This document shows positions 32,717-42,288 of a stretch of 64,000 bases of DNA, piece after piece. Source of the DNA: UBA2767 sp965228625. Its GTDB lineage: Bacteria; Pseudomonadota; Alphaproteobacteria; Rhizobiales; Methyloligellaceae. The stretch spans positions 1,426,001 through 1,490,000 of the forward strand of contig OZ245829.1 in the NCBI GenBank assembly GCA_965228625.1. The letters are read 5' to 3'. Position numbers and translations under genes: made by a program. The notes under the pieces are model-generated. The model searched no databases and was not told the DNA's origin. It was given only the letters and a program-made list of their open reading frames with translations. How positions within the stretch are numbered: the first letter of the stretch is position 1; each line of letters starts with the position of its first letter.

Positions 32717-34810
32717 ATGAACAAAGTTGCGTCTCCGCCCGCCCCGCCCGTGACCGAAACGCGTCCGCTGCAAGACACCCGGCACGGCATCACGAGAACC
32801 GATGACTACGCCTGGCTGAGAGCGGACAACTGGCAGGACGTCATGCGCGACCCGTCGGTTCTGGCCGCCGACATCCGCGCCGTTCTGGAGGCGGAAAACA
32901 GCTACACCGCCGCGTTGATGGCCGAAACGGAAGACCTGCAGGACGTCCTGTTCGCGGAGATGAAAGGCCGTATCAAGGAAGACGATTCCAGCGTCCCGGC
33001 GCCCGACGGTCCCTTTGCCTACTACACGCGATACATCACGGGCGGGCAGCATCCCCTGTTCTGCCGGCGCCCGCGCGAGGGCAATGACGATCAGGTTCTG
33101 ATCGACGCGAACAAGCTCGCCGAGCCGCATACCTATTTTCGTATCGGCGGCGTTTCGCACAGCCCGAACCACAAGCTCATCGCATATTCGAGCGACACGA
33201 ACGGCTCGGAATACTACGCGCTGCGCGTGCTCGATATCGGAACCGGCGACGAGCTCGGCATGCCGATCCCCGATACCGCGGGCGGCGCGGTCTGGGCGAA
33301 CGACAGCCGGACGCTGTTTTACTCCCGGCTCGACGAGAACCACCGCCCGCGCCAGATCTTCCGCCACACGCTCGGTACGGCGCCGGATGAGGACGTGCTC
33401 GTCTATGAAGAAGCCGATCCCGGGTTCTTTGTCGGCGTCGGCATGACGCAGAGCCGCAAGTTCATCGTCATCGACGCACACGATCACCAGACATCGGAGG
33501 TGCGGATCATCAATGCGGACGCCCCGGGCTCGGAACCGCGGCTGGTGTCCGCACGCGATACCGGACACGAGTATTCGGTCGAGCATCACGGCGACACGCT
33601 GATCATCCTGACCAACGCGGACGGCTCGGAAGACTTCAAGATCGTCGAGGCGCCGGTCGACGCGCCTGGCCGCGAGAACTGGCGCGAGATCGAGCCTCAC
33701 AGGGCCGGGCGCCTCATTCTCGACGTCGTGCCCTTCAAGAACCATCTTGTCAGGCTCGAGCGCGAGGACGGCCTTCCGCGTATCGTCATCCGGCAAATGG
33801 CGGACGGCTCGGAGCACGATATCGCATTCGAGGAGGATGCCTACTCACTCGGCCTGTCCTCGGGCTATGAGTACGACACCTCAATGGTACGGTTCACCTA
33901 TTCGTCGATGACGACGCCGGCCCAGGTATTCGACTACGACATTGCGAGCCGCGAACGCACCTTGCGCAAGACGCAGGAAGTCCCGAGCGGCCACGATCCG
34001 GCCAATTACGTCACGCGGCGGATCATGGCCCCGGCGCATGACGGCGAAGAGATCCCCGTGTCGCTGCTCTATGCCAGGGAAACGCCGCTCGACGGGTCGG
34101 CGCCGCTGCTGCTTTACGGTTACGGGGCCTACGGTATCTCCATACCGGCAAGCTTCAACACCAACTGCCTCAGCCTGGTGGACCGGGGCCTGGTCTATGC
34201 CATCGCACACATTCGCGGCGGCAGGGACAAAGGCTATCGCTGGTACCGAGAAGGACGCGGCGCCGCCAAGACCAACACCTTCAGGGATTTCATTTCCGCG
34301 GGCGAACATCTCGCACGCGAGAAATTCACATCGCGCGGACACATCGTCGCCCATGGCGGGAGCGCCGGCGGAATGCTGATGGGTGCGGTCGCCAACATGG
34401 CGCCCGATCTGTTTGCCGGGGTCATCGCCGAAGTCCCCTTTGTCGACGTGCTCAACACGATGCTCGACGACACACTGCCGCTGACGCCTCCGGAATGGCC
34501 GGAATGGGGCAATCCGATCGCCGACAAGGCCGCCTACGAGACCATTGCCGCCTATTCCCCCTATGACAACGTCACGTCACAAAGCTATCCCAACATTCTG
34601 GCGTTGGCCGGTTTGACAGACCCGCGCGTGACCTATTGGGAACCCGCCAAGTGGATCGCGAAGCTTCGCGCCATGAAGTCAAACGATCCTCTCGTCCTGC
34701 TGAAGACGAACATGGATGCGGGGCACGGCGGGGCGTCCGGCCGGTTCGACCGATTGAAGGAAGTGGCGATCGCCTACGCCTTCGCACTGAAAGTGACCGG
34801 AAAGCTCTGA
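32717..34810 (+). CDS. ptrB: Oligopeptidase B (S9A prolyl-oligopeptidase family)
   Basis: Serine peptidase of 697 residues. An N-terminal seven-bladed propeller (about 75-420) gates access to an alpha/beta hydrolase domain with Ser549 (HGGSAGGML), Asp635 (GLTDPRV) and His670 (DAGHGG). The TRTDDYAWLR N terminus and the YTRYITGGQHPLFCRRPR segment are typical of oligopeptidase B, which cuts short peptides after Arg or Lys in the cytoplasm. No signal peptide. Its stop is immediately followed by the NHL-repeat gene start. Confidence 0.93.
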   Translation: MNKVASPPAPPVTETRPLQDTRHGITRTDDYAWLRADNWQDVMRDPSVLAADIRAVLEAENSYTAALMAETEDLQDVLFAEMKGRIKEDDSSVPAPDGPFAYYTRYITGGQHPLFCRRPREGNDDQVLIDANKLAEPHTYFRIGGVSHSPNHKLIAYSSDTNGSEYYALRVLDIGTGDELGMPIPDTAGGAVWANDSRTLFYSRLDENHRPRQIFRHTLGTAPDEDVLVYEEADPGFFVGVGMTQSRKFIVIDAHDHQTSEVRIINADAPGSEPRLVSARDTGHEYSVEHHGDTLIILTNADGSEDFKIVEAPVDAPGRENWREIEPHRAGRLILDVVPFKNHLVRLEREDGLPRIVIRQMADGSEHDIAFEEDAYSLGLSSGYEYDTSMVRFTYSSMTTPAQVFDYDIASRERTLRKTQEVPSGHDPANYVTRRIMAPAHDGEEIPVSLLYARETPLDGSAPLLLYGYGAYGISIPASFNTNCLSLVDRGLVYAIAHIRGGRDKGYRWYREGRGAAKTNTFRDFISAGEHLAREKFTSRGHIVAHGGSAGGMLMGAVANMAPDLFAGVIAEVPFVDVLNTMLDDTLPLTPPEWPEWGNPIADKAAYETIAAYSPYDNVTSQSYPNILALAGLTDPRVTYWEPAKWIAKLRAMKSNDPLVLLKTNMDAGHGGASGRFDRLKEVAIAYAFALKVTGKL

Positions 34811-35680
34811 ATGTACAGACTGATCTCGCGTTGTTTGCTGCTGGTGATGGTTTGCGCGCTCGCGCCTGCCGCATGGGCGACCGAGTTCAAGGTAAGGTAC
34901 ATTTCCGCAAGCCCCGAAGAATTGGCAAATCCTCACGACATCGAGCTGTCATCGACCGGCAAGCACCTCTACGTGGCCGATCTCGGCAACAACCGGGTGG
35001 CCGTGCTGGATGCGCGTTCACTGCAGATCCTCGGCGGCTTCGGAGAGAAGGAAGGCCTCGCCGCGCCGCATGACGTTCATATCGGGCCGGACGGGCGCCT
35101 CTATGTCGCCGACACCGGAAACGACAGGATCGTCATCTACGAGATAGACGGCGTGAACGGGAAAAAGGTCGGCGAGCTGGCGGGCGGGATCGCCGCGCCG
35201 GAAGGCGTGTACGCCCAGTCTGAGAATCGCGTCTATGCGACGGGCGCGCGCAGCGGCAACATCGTCGTGTTTGAGAACAACGAGATTGCCGCCGAGGCGA
35301 AGGGGCTTCGCTCCCCTCACGACGTGATCGCCGATGGCAACGGGTCCTATTGGGTAGCGGATGCGGGCAACGACCGCATGGTGTTGATGTCCAAGGACCT
35401 GAAAACGGAGCGCGTCCTCGAGGGCGATGCGTATGGTTTCAACGGACCCCGCTATCAGGACATGACCGACGACGGTTTGCTCGTCGTCGCCGACAAGTAC
35501 GCGCACTCGATCAAGGCAATTGCGCCCGATGGCGGCCTTGTCGGCGTGATCGGCACGGGCGAAAGCGGCAAAGGCCCGGACACCTTCACCACGCCGGAAG
35601 GTGTTGTTATCCGCCATAACGATATCTGGTTTGCCGACAGCGGCAATAATCGTATCGTGCGCTACCGCAGAGTGCGATAA
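34811..35680 (+). CDS. Exported NHL-repeat beta-propeller protein
   Basis: Protein of 289 residues with a signal peptide (hydrophobic 8-20, cleavage after AWA). About six NHL repeats follow, recurring as HDI/HDV...LYVADxGNxRVxV (for example LYVADLGNNRVAVLD, LYVADTGNDRIVIYE, IWFADSGNNRIVRYR). NHL propellers bind proteins, sugars or RNA; here export suggests a periplasmic binding or scaffold role. It starts one base after the oligopeptidase B stop, so the two are co-expressed. Confidence 0.87.
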   Translation: MYRLISRCLLLVMVCALAPAAWATEFKVRYISASPEELANPHDIELSSTGKHLYVADLGNNRVAVLDARSLQILGGFGEKEGLAAPHDVHIGPDGRLYVADTGNDRIVIYEIDGVNGKKVGELAGGIAAPEGVYAQSENRVYATGARSGNIVVFENNEIAAEAKGLRSPHDVIADGNGSYWVADAGNDRMVLMSKDLKTERVLEGDAYGFNGPRYQDMTDDGLLVVADKYAHSIKAIAPDGGLVGVIGTGESGKGPDTFTTPEGVVIRHNDIWFADSGNNRIVRYRRVR

Positions 35681-35720
35681 TACCAACCAGCCCCATTTGA
35701 GTATTTCGAGCGAGGAAACC

Positions 35721-36932
35721 ATGAGCCAGCCGGCGCACAAACACGATATATCTCCAACCAAGGTCAAATTCGACTGGACCGATCCGTTGGATATCGATGG
35801 TCAGCTCACCGAGGAGGAGCGGATGGTGCGGGACAACGCACACCGCTTTGCCCAGGACAAGCTGATGCCGCGCGTGCTCGAGGCGTTTCGCAACGAGAAC
35901 TTCGATACCGAGATCATGCGCGAGATGGGCGCGCTCGGCATGCTCGCCGTGACCCTGCCGGAAGAATATGGCGGCTCGGGAATGAGCTATGTGTCGTACG
36001 GCCTGATCGCCCGCGAAGTTGAACGCGTGGATTCCGGGTACCGGTCGGCCATGAGCGTGCAGAACTCCCTGGTCATTTACCCGATCTTCGCCTACGGCAC
36101 CGAGGAGCAGAAGCGCAAGTTCCTTCCCAAGCTGGCGTCCGGCGAAATGATCGGCTGTTTCGGCCTGACCGAACCGGACCACGGCTCGGATCCGGGCGGC
36201 ATGCGCACGCGCGCGGTGAAGACCGACGGCGGATACATCCTCAAGGGCGCCAAGACGTGGATATCGAATGCCCCGAGCGCCGATGTCTGCGTCGTCTGGG
36301 CCAAGACCGAGGACGGCGTCATTCGCGGGTTTCTCGTCGAGCGCGGAGCCAAGGGCCTCTCAACGCCGAAGATCGAGGGCAAGTTCTCGCTGCGCGCCTC
36401 GGAGACCGGCGAGATCGTTCTTGATGATTGTTTCGTGCCGGAAGAGAACCTTCTGCCCGGCGCGGAAGGACTGGGCGGACCGTTCAAATGCCTCAACCGC
36501 GCGCGCTTCGGTATCTCCTGGGGCGTCATTGGCGCCGCGGAGTTCTGCTGGCACGCAGCCCGCCAATATGTGCTCGACCGTGAGCAGTTCGGACGCCCGC
36601 TGGCCGCCAATCAGCTCGTCCAGAAAAAGCTCGCCGACATGCAGACCGAGATCGCGCTCGGGCTGCAGGGTGCGCTCCAGCTCGGACGCATCTTCGACAA
36701 CGGCAATGAATGGCCGGAATCGATCTCCCTGTTGAAGCGCAACAACACCGGCAAGGCGCTCGACGTGGCGCGGGTTGCGCGGGACATGCATGGCGGCAAC
36801 GGGATCGTCGACGAGTATCACGTGATCCGGCACATGCTGAACCTGGAAACCGTGAACACGTACGAAGGCACGCACGACATTCACGCACTGATCCTGGGAC
36901 GCTCGCAGACCGGTATACAGGCGTTCTGCTGA
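35721..36932 (+). CDS. gcdH: Glutaryl-CoA dehydrogenase
   Basis: FAD enzyme of 403 residues that oxidises and decarboxylates glutaryl-CoA to crotonyl-CoA in lysine/tryptophan breakdown. The acyl-CoA dehydrogenase fold is clear (GCFGLTEPDHGSDPGGM; KTWISNAP). The catalytic Glu lies in NTYEGTHDIHALILGR. The residues that bind the glutaryl carboxylate are present in DSGYRSAMSVQNSLV, which separates it from ordinary short-chain enzymes. The ATG at 35721 has GAGGAAACC upstream; the longer frame from 35601 is the end of the NHL gene in another frame. No pathway neighbours are adjacent. Confidence 0.93.
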   Translation: MSQPAHKHDISPTKVKFDWTDPLDIDGQLTEEERMVRDNAHRFAQDKLMPRVLEAFRNENFDTEIMREMGALGMLAVTLPEEYGGSGMSYVSYGLIAREVERVDSGYRSAMSVQNSLVIYPIFAYGTEEQKRKFLPKLASGEMIGCFGLTEPDHGSDPGGMRTRAVKTDGGYILKGAKTWISNAPSADVCVVWAKTEDGVIRGFLVERGAKGLSTPKIEGKFSLRASETGEIVLDDCFVPEENLLPGAEGLGGPFKCLNRARFGISWGVIGAAEFCWHAARQYVLDREQFGRPLAANQLVQKKLADMQTEIALGLQGALQLGRIFDNGNEWPESISLLKRNNTGKALDVARVARDMHGGNGIVDEYHVIRHMLNLETVNTYEGTHDIHALILGRSQTGIQAFC

Positions 36933-37030
36933 GCAAACGTCGGCTTCCGGCCAATTTCTTGCGCTGCCAATTCGTTGCGTCTAGTGTGCGCGCGACGACG
37001 ACTTCCCCTTTATAACCGTTGGAGATGACC

Positions 37031-37630
37031 GTGGCGTTCGAACTTCCTGACCTACCTTATGCGTATGACGCACTTCAGCCCTACATGTCGGCTGAGACCC
37101 TCGAATATCATCATGACAAACACCACAAGGCCTATGTCGACAACGGCAACAAGCTGCTCGAAGGGTCGGGGCTTGAAGGCAAGAGCCTGGAAGAGATCGT
37201 GGTTGCCTCGCACGGGACGAATCCCGGCCTCTTCAACAATGCGGCCCAGCACTACAATCACATTCACTTCTGGAAATGGATGAAAGGCGATGGCGGCGGA
37301 ACCAGCCTGCCGGGTGCGCTCGAGGCCAAGATCAGCGAGGACCTCGGCGGGTACGATGCGTTCAAGAAGGATTTTGTCGATGCCGGGCTGACCCAGTTCG
37401 GGTCGGGCTGGTGCTGGCTCGCGCTGAAGGATGGTAAGCTGGAAATCATGAAGACGCCGAACGGCGAGAATCCGCTGACCCACGGCGCGGCACCGTTGCT
37501 TGGTTGCGACGTGTGGGAGCACTCCTACTACATCGACTATCGCAACGCGCGTCCCAAGTACCTCGAAGCCTGGGTCGACAGTCTCATCAACTGGGACTAC
37601 GTGCTTGAGCTGTACGAGGCGGCAAGCTAG
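37031..37630 (+). CDS. sodB: Superoxide dismutase, Fe/Mn type
   Basis: Cytosolic superoxide dismutase of 199 residues. Metal ligands are visible: His in LEYHHDKHH, His in NNAAQHYNHIHFW, Asp in CDVWEHSYYIDY and the following His. The QFGSGWCWL segment and the Gln/His-rich core favour the iron form. GTG at 37031 is chosen because GGAG lies six bases upstream and it gives the conserved N terminus MAFELPDLPYAYDAL; an ATG at 37025 overlaps the ribosome binding site. A strong terminator follows. Confidence 0.95.
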   Translation: MAFELPDLPYAYDALQPYMSAETLEYHHDKHHKAYVDNGNKLLEGSGLEGKSLEEIVVASHGTNPGLFNNAAQHYNHIHFWKWMKGDGGGTSLPGALEAKISEDLGGYDAFKKDFVDAGLTQFGSGWCWLALKDGKLEIMKTPNGENPLTHGAAPLLGCDVWEHSYYIDYRNARPKYLEAWVDSLINWDYVLELYEAAS

Positions 37631-37653
37631 ACCCGACGCAAATCACGTTCTCG

Positions 37654-37686
37654 AAGGGCCGGGTGAACACGCTTCCCGGCCCTTTT
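37654..37686 (+). terminator. Rho-independent terminator of sodB
   Basis: GGGCCGGG and CCCGGCCC form a GC-rich stem with an 11-base loop, extended by AA/TT pairs, followed by TTTTCATTT. It starts 24 bases after the sodB stop. Confidence 0.88.
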
Positions 37687-37702
37687 CATTTGCGAGTCCC
37701 GA

Positions 37703-38065
37703 TTACTGAGACTTGGGCGTGTCCGCGATTGCCGTCAGGTGCTCCAGCAGCGCGGCGATCTGGTCCGGTTCGAACTGGAACACCGGCATGTCCGGATGGC
37801 CTGTCACGATGCCTTCGGCAAGCGCCTCTTCCAGTGTTTCCACCGGCCACTTCGCAGCAAAGGTCCGGAACGGTGGCGCCTCGGCCAGCTTGCTCTCATC
37901 CGATGTGTCGATGGCGTGGCAGCGCGCGCAATACTGTTCGGCAAGCAGCTTGCCCTCCGCGGCCAGGTTCTTGTCCTGCGCCTGCGGCGAGGTCACGGGC
38001 AGTGCGAACGCGAAGATTGTCGCGGCAAGGGCGAGCCCTATCTTTGTTTGTGTCATGGTCGGCAT
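37703..38065 (-). CDS. Periplasmic class I cytochrome c
   Basis: Small c-type cytochrome of 120 residues with a signal peptide (hydrophobic about 8-24, cleavage near AQA), one heme motif (CARCH) and a candidate sixth ligand Met in GHPDMPVF. The ATG at 38065 has AGGA five bases upstream. Its heme would be attached by the Ccm system at the left of the window. Electron partners unknown. It converges on sodB. Confidence 0.9.
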   Translation of the reverse strand: MPTMTQTKIGLALAATIFAFALPVTSPQAQDKNLAAEGKLLAEQYCARCHAIDTSDESKLAEAPPFRTFAAKWPVETLEEALAEGIVTGHPDMPVFQFEPDQIAALLEHLTAIADTPKSQ

Positions 38066-38161
38066 CGGTTCCTGCCAGTCCGGTTCGCCCGGACGCGCGT
38101 CTGAACGCACAAATCCATACGATGAACGCGCACAACCGGGTTTGATCTTGATCATGTATGG

Positions 38162-38659
38162 CTAGAAGCCAAACATCTTCTTAACCCGATCAAACGCGCC
38201 GTCGGCCGCTTCCTCGATCGTATCCCAGACGTTTCCGGCAGCGTCGGCCGCGGAAGCAATGACATTCTTGGCCGCCGAACTCTCAAACAGCTCGAGCTTG
38301 GCCAGCGTGTTCGGGCCGACGAGGCCGTCGGCCTTGAGGCCGTTCTTCTCCTGGAATGCCTTCACGGCTTTCTCCGTACCGGCGCCGAACTTGCCGTCGG
38401 CGTCGATACCGAGTTTCTCCTGCATCGCCTTCACGGTCGTCCCGCGCGTACCGCGGCGGAGCAGGACGAGATCATAGAGCTCCATCTGCGAAAACGTGTC
38501 GGGGCCGGCGATACCGTCGACCTTGAGACCGTTCGCCTGCTGATAGTCCTTGAGCGCCTTTTCCGTGCCCGAGCCGAAAACTCCGTCCGCTTCGATGCCG
38601 AGTTTTTCCTGCAAGCGCTTGACGGGCTCTCCGCGCAAACCCTTCAACAAAATGGCCAT
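38162..38659 (-). CDS. Tandem peptidoglycan-binding domain protein
   Basis: Protein of 165 residues made of two PG_binding_1 repeats: about 8-60 (VKRLQEKLGIEADGVFGSGTEKALKDYQ) and about 75-125 (VKAMQEKLGIDADGKFGAGTEKAVKAFQ). The repeats are nearly identical, pointing to recent internal duplication. An amphipathic C-terminal helix follows. There is no signal peptide, which is odd for a wall-binding module and suggests a cytoplasmic or non-classically exported protein. AAGGAGGGG lies just upstream of the ATG. Confidence 0.87.
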   Translation of the reverse strand: MAILLKGLRGEPVKRLQEKLGIEADGVFGSGTEKALKDYQQANGLKVDGIAGPDTFSQMELYDLVLLRRGTRGTTVKAMQEKLGIDADGKFGAGTEKAVKAFQEKNGLKADGLVGPNTLAKLELFESSAAKNVIASAADAAGNVWDTIEEAADGAFDRVKKMFGF

Positions 38660-38705
38660 TCGCCCCTCCTTGATGATTGAAATACCGAAAGAAACCTGAA
38701 CTGCC

Positions 38706-38729
38706 CCGGATTTGGTCGAAGAGGCTCTA
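38706..38729 (+). repeat. Dispersed 24-bp repeat, copy 2
   Basis: CCGGATTTGGTCGAA followed by GAGGCTCTA, differing from 21353-21376 at one position. It spans the stop codon of the HerA-like ATPase gene (38727-38729). Confidence 0.6.
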
Positions 38730-40265
38730 GAAGCCCTTCTTCAGGCTGCCGAGGATTCCCCGCACGAGCGCACGCCCGAGAGCCGTGCCCATTGAGCGGG
38801 CGACCGACTTCGTGAGCGCCTCGGTCGTGCTCTGCCGGCGCGAACTGCGGCGCCGAGATCGCGTCGATTTGGAGCTTGAGGCAGAGTCGCCACCGAGCCA
38901 GTCAGGCAGCGAAAACCCGCCGCGGGTCTCGGTTTCTTCCTCCGACTCCTGCGCCCGCTGCTTTTCTTCCTGTTCCGCCTTTGCCTTGGCGCGCCCCTGC
39001 AGGATCTCATAGGCCGACTCACGATCAACGCTCTTGTCGTAGACGCCGAGCACCGGGCTCTTGTCGATCACGTCCTGCCGCTCCTGCTTGGTCAGCGGAC
39101 CAAGACGCGACGACGGCGGACGAATGAGCGTGCGCTGAACGACCGAGGGATGCCCCTTCTTCTCAAGGGTCGAGACCAAGGCCTCACCCACCCCCAGCTC
39201 CATGATGACGTCTTTGGTCTTGAACTCGGGGTTCGGGCGGAACGTTTCGGCGGCCGCCTTCACCGCCCTCTGTTCACGCGGCGTGAATGCGCGCAGCGCA
39301 TGCTGAACGCGGTTGCCGAGCTGGCTGGAAACGGAATCGGGTACGTCGAGCGGGTTCTGCGTGACGAAGTAGACGCCGACGCCCTTGGACCGAATGAGAC
39401 GGACGACCTGTTCGACCTTTTCAACGAGCGCTTTCGGGGCCTCGTCGAACAGCAGATGCGCCTCGTCGAAGAAAAAGACAAGCCGCGGCTTGTCGGGGTC
39501 GCCCACTTCGGGCAGTTCCTCGAACAGTTCCGACAACAGCCAAAGCAGGAACGTGGCGTAGAGGCGCGGCGACTGCATCAGCTTGTCGGCGGCAAGCACA
39601 TTGATATAGCCCTTGCCGTTGCGTGTCGTGCGCATGAGGTCGGCAATCTCGAGTGCCGGTTCGCCAAAGAAGTTCTCGCCACCCTGCTGTTCGAGCACGA
39701 GCAACGAACGCTGAATGGCACCGACCGAAGCCGTGGAGACGTTGCCATATTCGGTCGAAAGCTCCTTCGAGCGTTCGCCGACATGGCTCATGAGCGCGCG
39801 CAGATCCTTCAGATCGAGGAGCATCAGCCCCTCCTCGTCGGCGACCTCGAACGCGATGTTCAGAACCCCTTCCTGCGTATCGTTGAGGTCCATGAGCTGC
39901 GCCAGCAGGAGCGGGCCCATCTCGCTCACTGTGGTGCGGATCGGGTGGCCCTGCTCGCCGAACAGATCCCAGAACACCGTGGGAAACGCCTCATAGGTGT
40001 ACGTGTCGAAATCGATCTTCTTGGCGCGCTCTTCAAGGAAGTCCTTTGACACGCCGGCTTCGGCCACGCCCGAGAGGTCGCCTTTTACGTCGGCGCAGAA
40101 CACCGGAACGCCGTGCGCGGAAAAGCCTTCCGCAAGGATCTGCAGGGAAACGGTCTTGCCGGTGCCGGTGGCGCCGGTAATCAACCCATGCCGGTTGGCG
40201 AGTTTCAGCCGTAACTCTTCCGGCTTTGTGCTCTTGCCGATAAAGACCGTTCCTTCGTCGCTCAT
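38727..40265 (-). CDS. HerA-like ATPase, DUF853 (YjgR) family
   Basis: Cytoplasmic P-loop ATPase of 512 residues with Walker A GATGTGKT (31-38) and Walker B LVFFFDEAHLLF. The DUF853 motifs VFCADVKGDLSGVAEAG, SVSSQLGNRVQHALRAFTPREQRAVK and a glutamate-rich coiled stretch (AKAEQEEKQRAQESEEET) are present. The C terminus is basic and Ser/Arg-rich (SSSKSTRSRRRSSRRQST), then helical. The ATG at 40265 has AAGGGG upstream. Family function is unsettled; the HerA/FtsK relation suggests DNA or protein translocation. A dispersed repeat overlaps its stop codon. Confidence 0.92.
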   Translation of the reverse strand: MSDEGTVFIGKSTKPEELRLKLANRHGLITGATGTGKTVSLQILAEGFSAHGVPVFCADVKGDLSGVAEAGVSKDFLEERAKKIDFDTYTYEAFPTVFWDLFGEQGHPIRTTVSEMGPLLLAQLMDLNDTQEGVLNIAFEVADEEGLMLLDLKDLRALMSHVGERSKELSTEYGNVSTASVGAIQRSLLVLEQQGGENFFGEPALEIADLMRTTRNGKGYINVLAADKLMQSPRLYATFLLWLLSELFEELPEVGDPDKPRLVFFFDEAHLLFDEAPKALVEKVEQVVRLIRSKGVGVYFVTQNPLDVPDSVSSQLGNRVQHALRAFTPREQRAVKAAAETFRPNPEFKTKDVIMELGVGEALVSTLEKKGHPSVVQRTLIRPPSSRLGPLTKQERQDVIDKSPVLGVYDKSVDRESAYEILQGRAKAKAEQEEKQRAQESEEETETRGGFSLPDWLGGDSASSSKSTRSRRRSSRRQSTTEALTKSVARSMGTALGRALVRGILGSLKKGF

Positions 40266-40464
40266 GGCGGCCCCTTTTGTGCGAAATTCCGAGAAGGCGA
40301 TACCCTTACCGGCTCGCCCGTTGCAAGGCAATTTCCTACGCCATTCACACGCGTCAGGCGAGCATCGAATTGACCTACAACTTAACCCTTGTTCATGAAA
40401 CGGTGCGCGGTTACAAGACCGTCACTTTCCTGAATTAGTTGGGTGATGAGGAGGAAGGCTGAAT

Positions 40465-40872
40465 ATGAGTTACCCGATTATCGACATTGAGGGCATTGGG
40501 CCCAAGTACACCAAGATGCTCAAGAAAGTTGGCGTTTCTCAGACGAAGCATCTTTTGGACCGCGGCGCGTCCAAGAAGGGCCGCAAGGATCTGGCCAAGG
40601 AGTCAGGCTGCACCGAGAAACAGATTCTCAAGTGGACCAACATGGCGGATCTGATGCGCATCCGCGGCGTCGGCGAGGAGTATTCGGAACTTCTGGAAGC
40701 GGCGGGCGTGGACACCGTCAAGGAACTGCGCAACCGCAAGCCTGAAAACCTTCACGAAAAGATGGTGACACTGAACTCGAAGAAAAAGCTGGTGCGCCAG
40801 TTGCCGGGACCGAAGCAGGTGAAGGCCTGGGTGACGCATGCGAAAAAGCTCAAGCCAATCATGACATACTAG
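40465..40872 (+). CDS. DUF4332 helix-hairpin-helix protein
   Basis: Protein of 135 residues with two helix-hairpin-helix-like motifs: IDIEGIGPKYTKMLKKVGV and LMRIRGVGEEYSELLEAAGV. This is the DUF4332 pattern. Such folds usually bind DNA non-specifically. Strong Shine-Dalgarno (AGGAGGAAGG). Single gene with its own terminator. Confidence 0.9.
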   Translation: MSYPIIDIEGIGPKYTKMLKKVGVSQTKHLLDRGASKKGRKDLAKESGCTEKQILKWTNMADLMRIRGVGEEYSELLEAAGVDTVKELRNRKPENLHEKMVTLNSKKKLVRQLPGPKQVKAWVTHAKKLKPIMTY

Positions 40873-40896
40873 TCAGTAGTCATTGTTGCGAGACAC

Positions 40897-40926
40897 AAAA
40901 CGGCGGTTCCGGCGAGCCGCCGTTTT
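40897..40926. terminator. Bidirectional terminator after DUF4332
   Basis: AAAACGGCGG and CCGCCGTTTT form a 10-bp stem with a 10-base loop. It gives a U-tract on both strands and lies 25 bases after the DUF4332 stop. Confidence 0.87.
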
Positions 40927-41046
40927 CTGTTGGAGGATGGGAAACAGTGTCCGCGACGTTGAGCCGGGTGACCGTGGCAAACCGGTTGTGATAGGAGATA
41001 GTCGAACAATCCGGTGGGTAACGCAACGGAACACAGGACAGGGACA

Positions 41047-42276
41047 ATGTTCGAACTGACCAAAGACCAGAAAGAACTGCAGTTGCGCGCGCGCGCTTTC
41101 GCCGAGGCGGAACTCGTCGGCCGCGCGGCCGAGATCGACGAGAGCCAGGAGTATCCGTGGGACATCGTCGAGAAACTGACGAAGGCGGGGTTCTGCGGCA
41201 TGACGGTGCCGGAAGCCTATGGCGGACAGGGTCTCACCTACCTGCACACGGTTCTGGTCATCGAGGAGATGGCCAAGATCTGCGCCGTCACGGCCCGGAT
41301 CATCGTCGAGACGAACATGGGCGCGATCAGCGCAATCCTGGCCTACGGGTCCGACGAACAGAAAAAGCTCGCGACCGAGATGGTGCTCGCGGGCGACAAG
41401 CCGGCCATCTGCATGACCGAGCCCAATGCCGGCAGCGCGCTCACCGAGCTGACGACACGGGCCGAGAAAAAAGGCAACACATTCGTCGTCAACGGGACCA
41501 AGCACTGGATCACCGGCGGCGGCGTGTCCCGCCTGCACCTCATTTTCGCCCGCCTGATCGAGGACGGCGAGGACAAGGGTATCGCCGCGTTCATTGCGCT
41601 CAAGGATGAAGACGAAGGACTGGTGATCGCCGACCGCGAGCCGACCATGGGTCTTCGCGGCATCCCGGAGGCGCGCGTCGAGTTCCACGACATGGTCCTG
41701 CCTGCTGATCGGCTGATCCTGCCGCCGGAAGGCGTCCGCCGCGGATTTGCCGGTCTCATGAATGCGTATAACAGCCAGCGCACGGGCGCGGCGAGCGTCG
41801 CGCTCGGTATCGCCACCGGCGCCTACAACATCGCCCTTGACTATGCCGAGTCCCGGCATCAGTTCAAACGCCCGATCAGCGAGTTTCAGGGCCTGCAGTG
41901 GATGCTGGCCGATATGGCGACGGGCCTCGAGGCCGCCCGCCTGCTTGTTCACAAGGCCGCCGCCAGCAACGGCATCAACGGCTTTCCCGATGCCCTCCTC
42001 GCGGCCCAGGCCAAGATCCTGGCATCGGAAACCGCGATCACCGTCACCAACCAGGCACTGCAGATCCACGGTGCACCGGGATATTCGCGCCGTTTGCCGC
42101 TTGAACGCATGGTCCGTGACGCGCGCATGTTCACCATCGGCGGTGGCACCGCGCAGATGCTGCGGAACCTCGTCGCGAGCCGTATTCTCGACCGCAAGTT
42201 TCCGCAGACCCGCGACGGCTATGTGGGCTGGGAGGATGAGGACCGACCGGCCGGGCAACAACGCAAACGCGGTTAG
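41047..42276 (+). CDS. acd: Probable 3-sulfinopropanoyl-CoA desulfinase (acyl-CoA dehydrogenase superfamily)
   Basis: Flavoprotein of 409 residues with the acyl-CoA dehydrogenase fold (ICMTEPNAGS; HWITGGGVS), but both usual catalytic-Glu sites are changed. The C-terminal site reads TIGGGTAQML instead of YEGT, and the helix-G site has Gln244 (AYNSQRTGAA). Arg84 sits where the characterised 3-sulfinopropanoyl-CoA desulfinase binds the sulfinate. Those features, and the RDARMFTIGGGTAQ and FPQTRDGY segments, fit that enzyme, which yields propanoyl-CoA and sulfite without oxidation. The next genes encode methylmalonyl-CoA mutase, which would use propanoyl-CoA after carboxylation. ATG 41047 is preceded by GGGACA. 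Alternative: a dehydrogenase with another base. Confidence 0.78.
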   Translation: MFELTKDQKELQLRARAFAEAELVGRAAEIDESQEYPWDIVEKLTKAGFCGMTVPEAYGGQGLTYLHTVLVIEEMAKICAVTARIIVETNMGAISAILAYGSDEQKKLATEMVLAGDKPAICMTEPNAGSALTELTTRAEKKGNTFVVNGTKHWITGGGVSRLHLIFARLIEDGEDKGIAAFIALKDEDEGLVIADREPTMGLRGIPEARVEFHDMVLPADRLILPPEGVRRGFAGLMNAYNSQRTGAASVALGIATGAYNIALDYAESRHQFKRPISEFQGLQWMLADMATGLEAARLLVHKAAASNGINGFPDALLAAQAKILASETAITVTNQALQIHGAPGYSRRLPLERMVRDARMFTIGGGTAQMLRNLVASRILDRKFPQTRDGYVGWEDEDRPAGQQRKRG

Positions 42277-42288
42277 TCGGCGGCGCCC

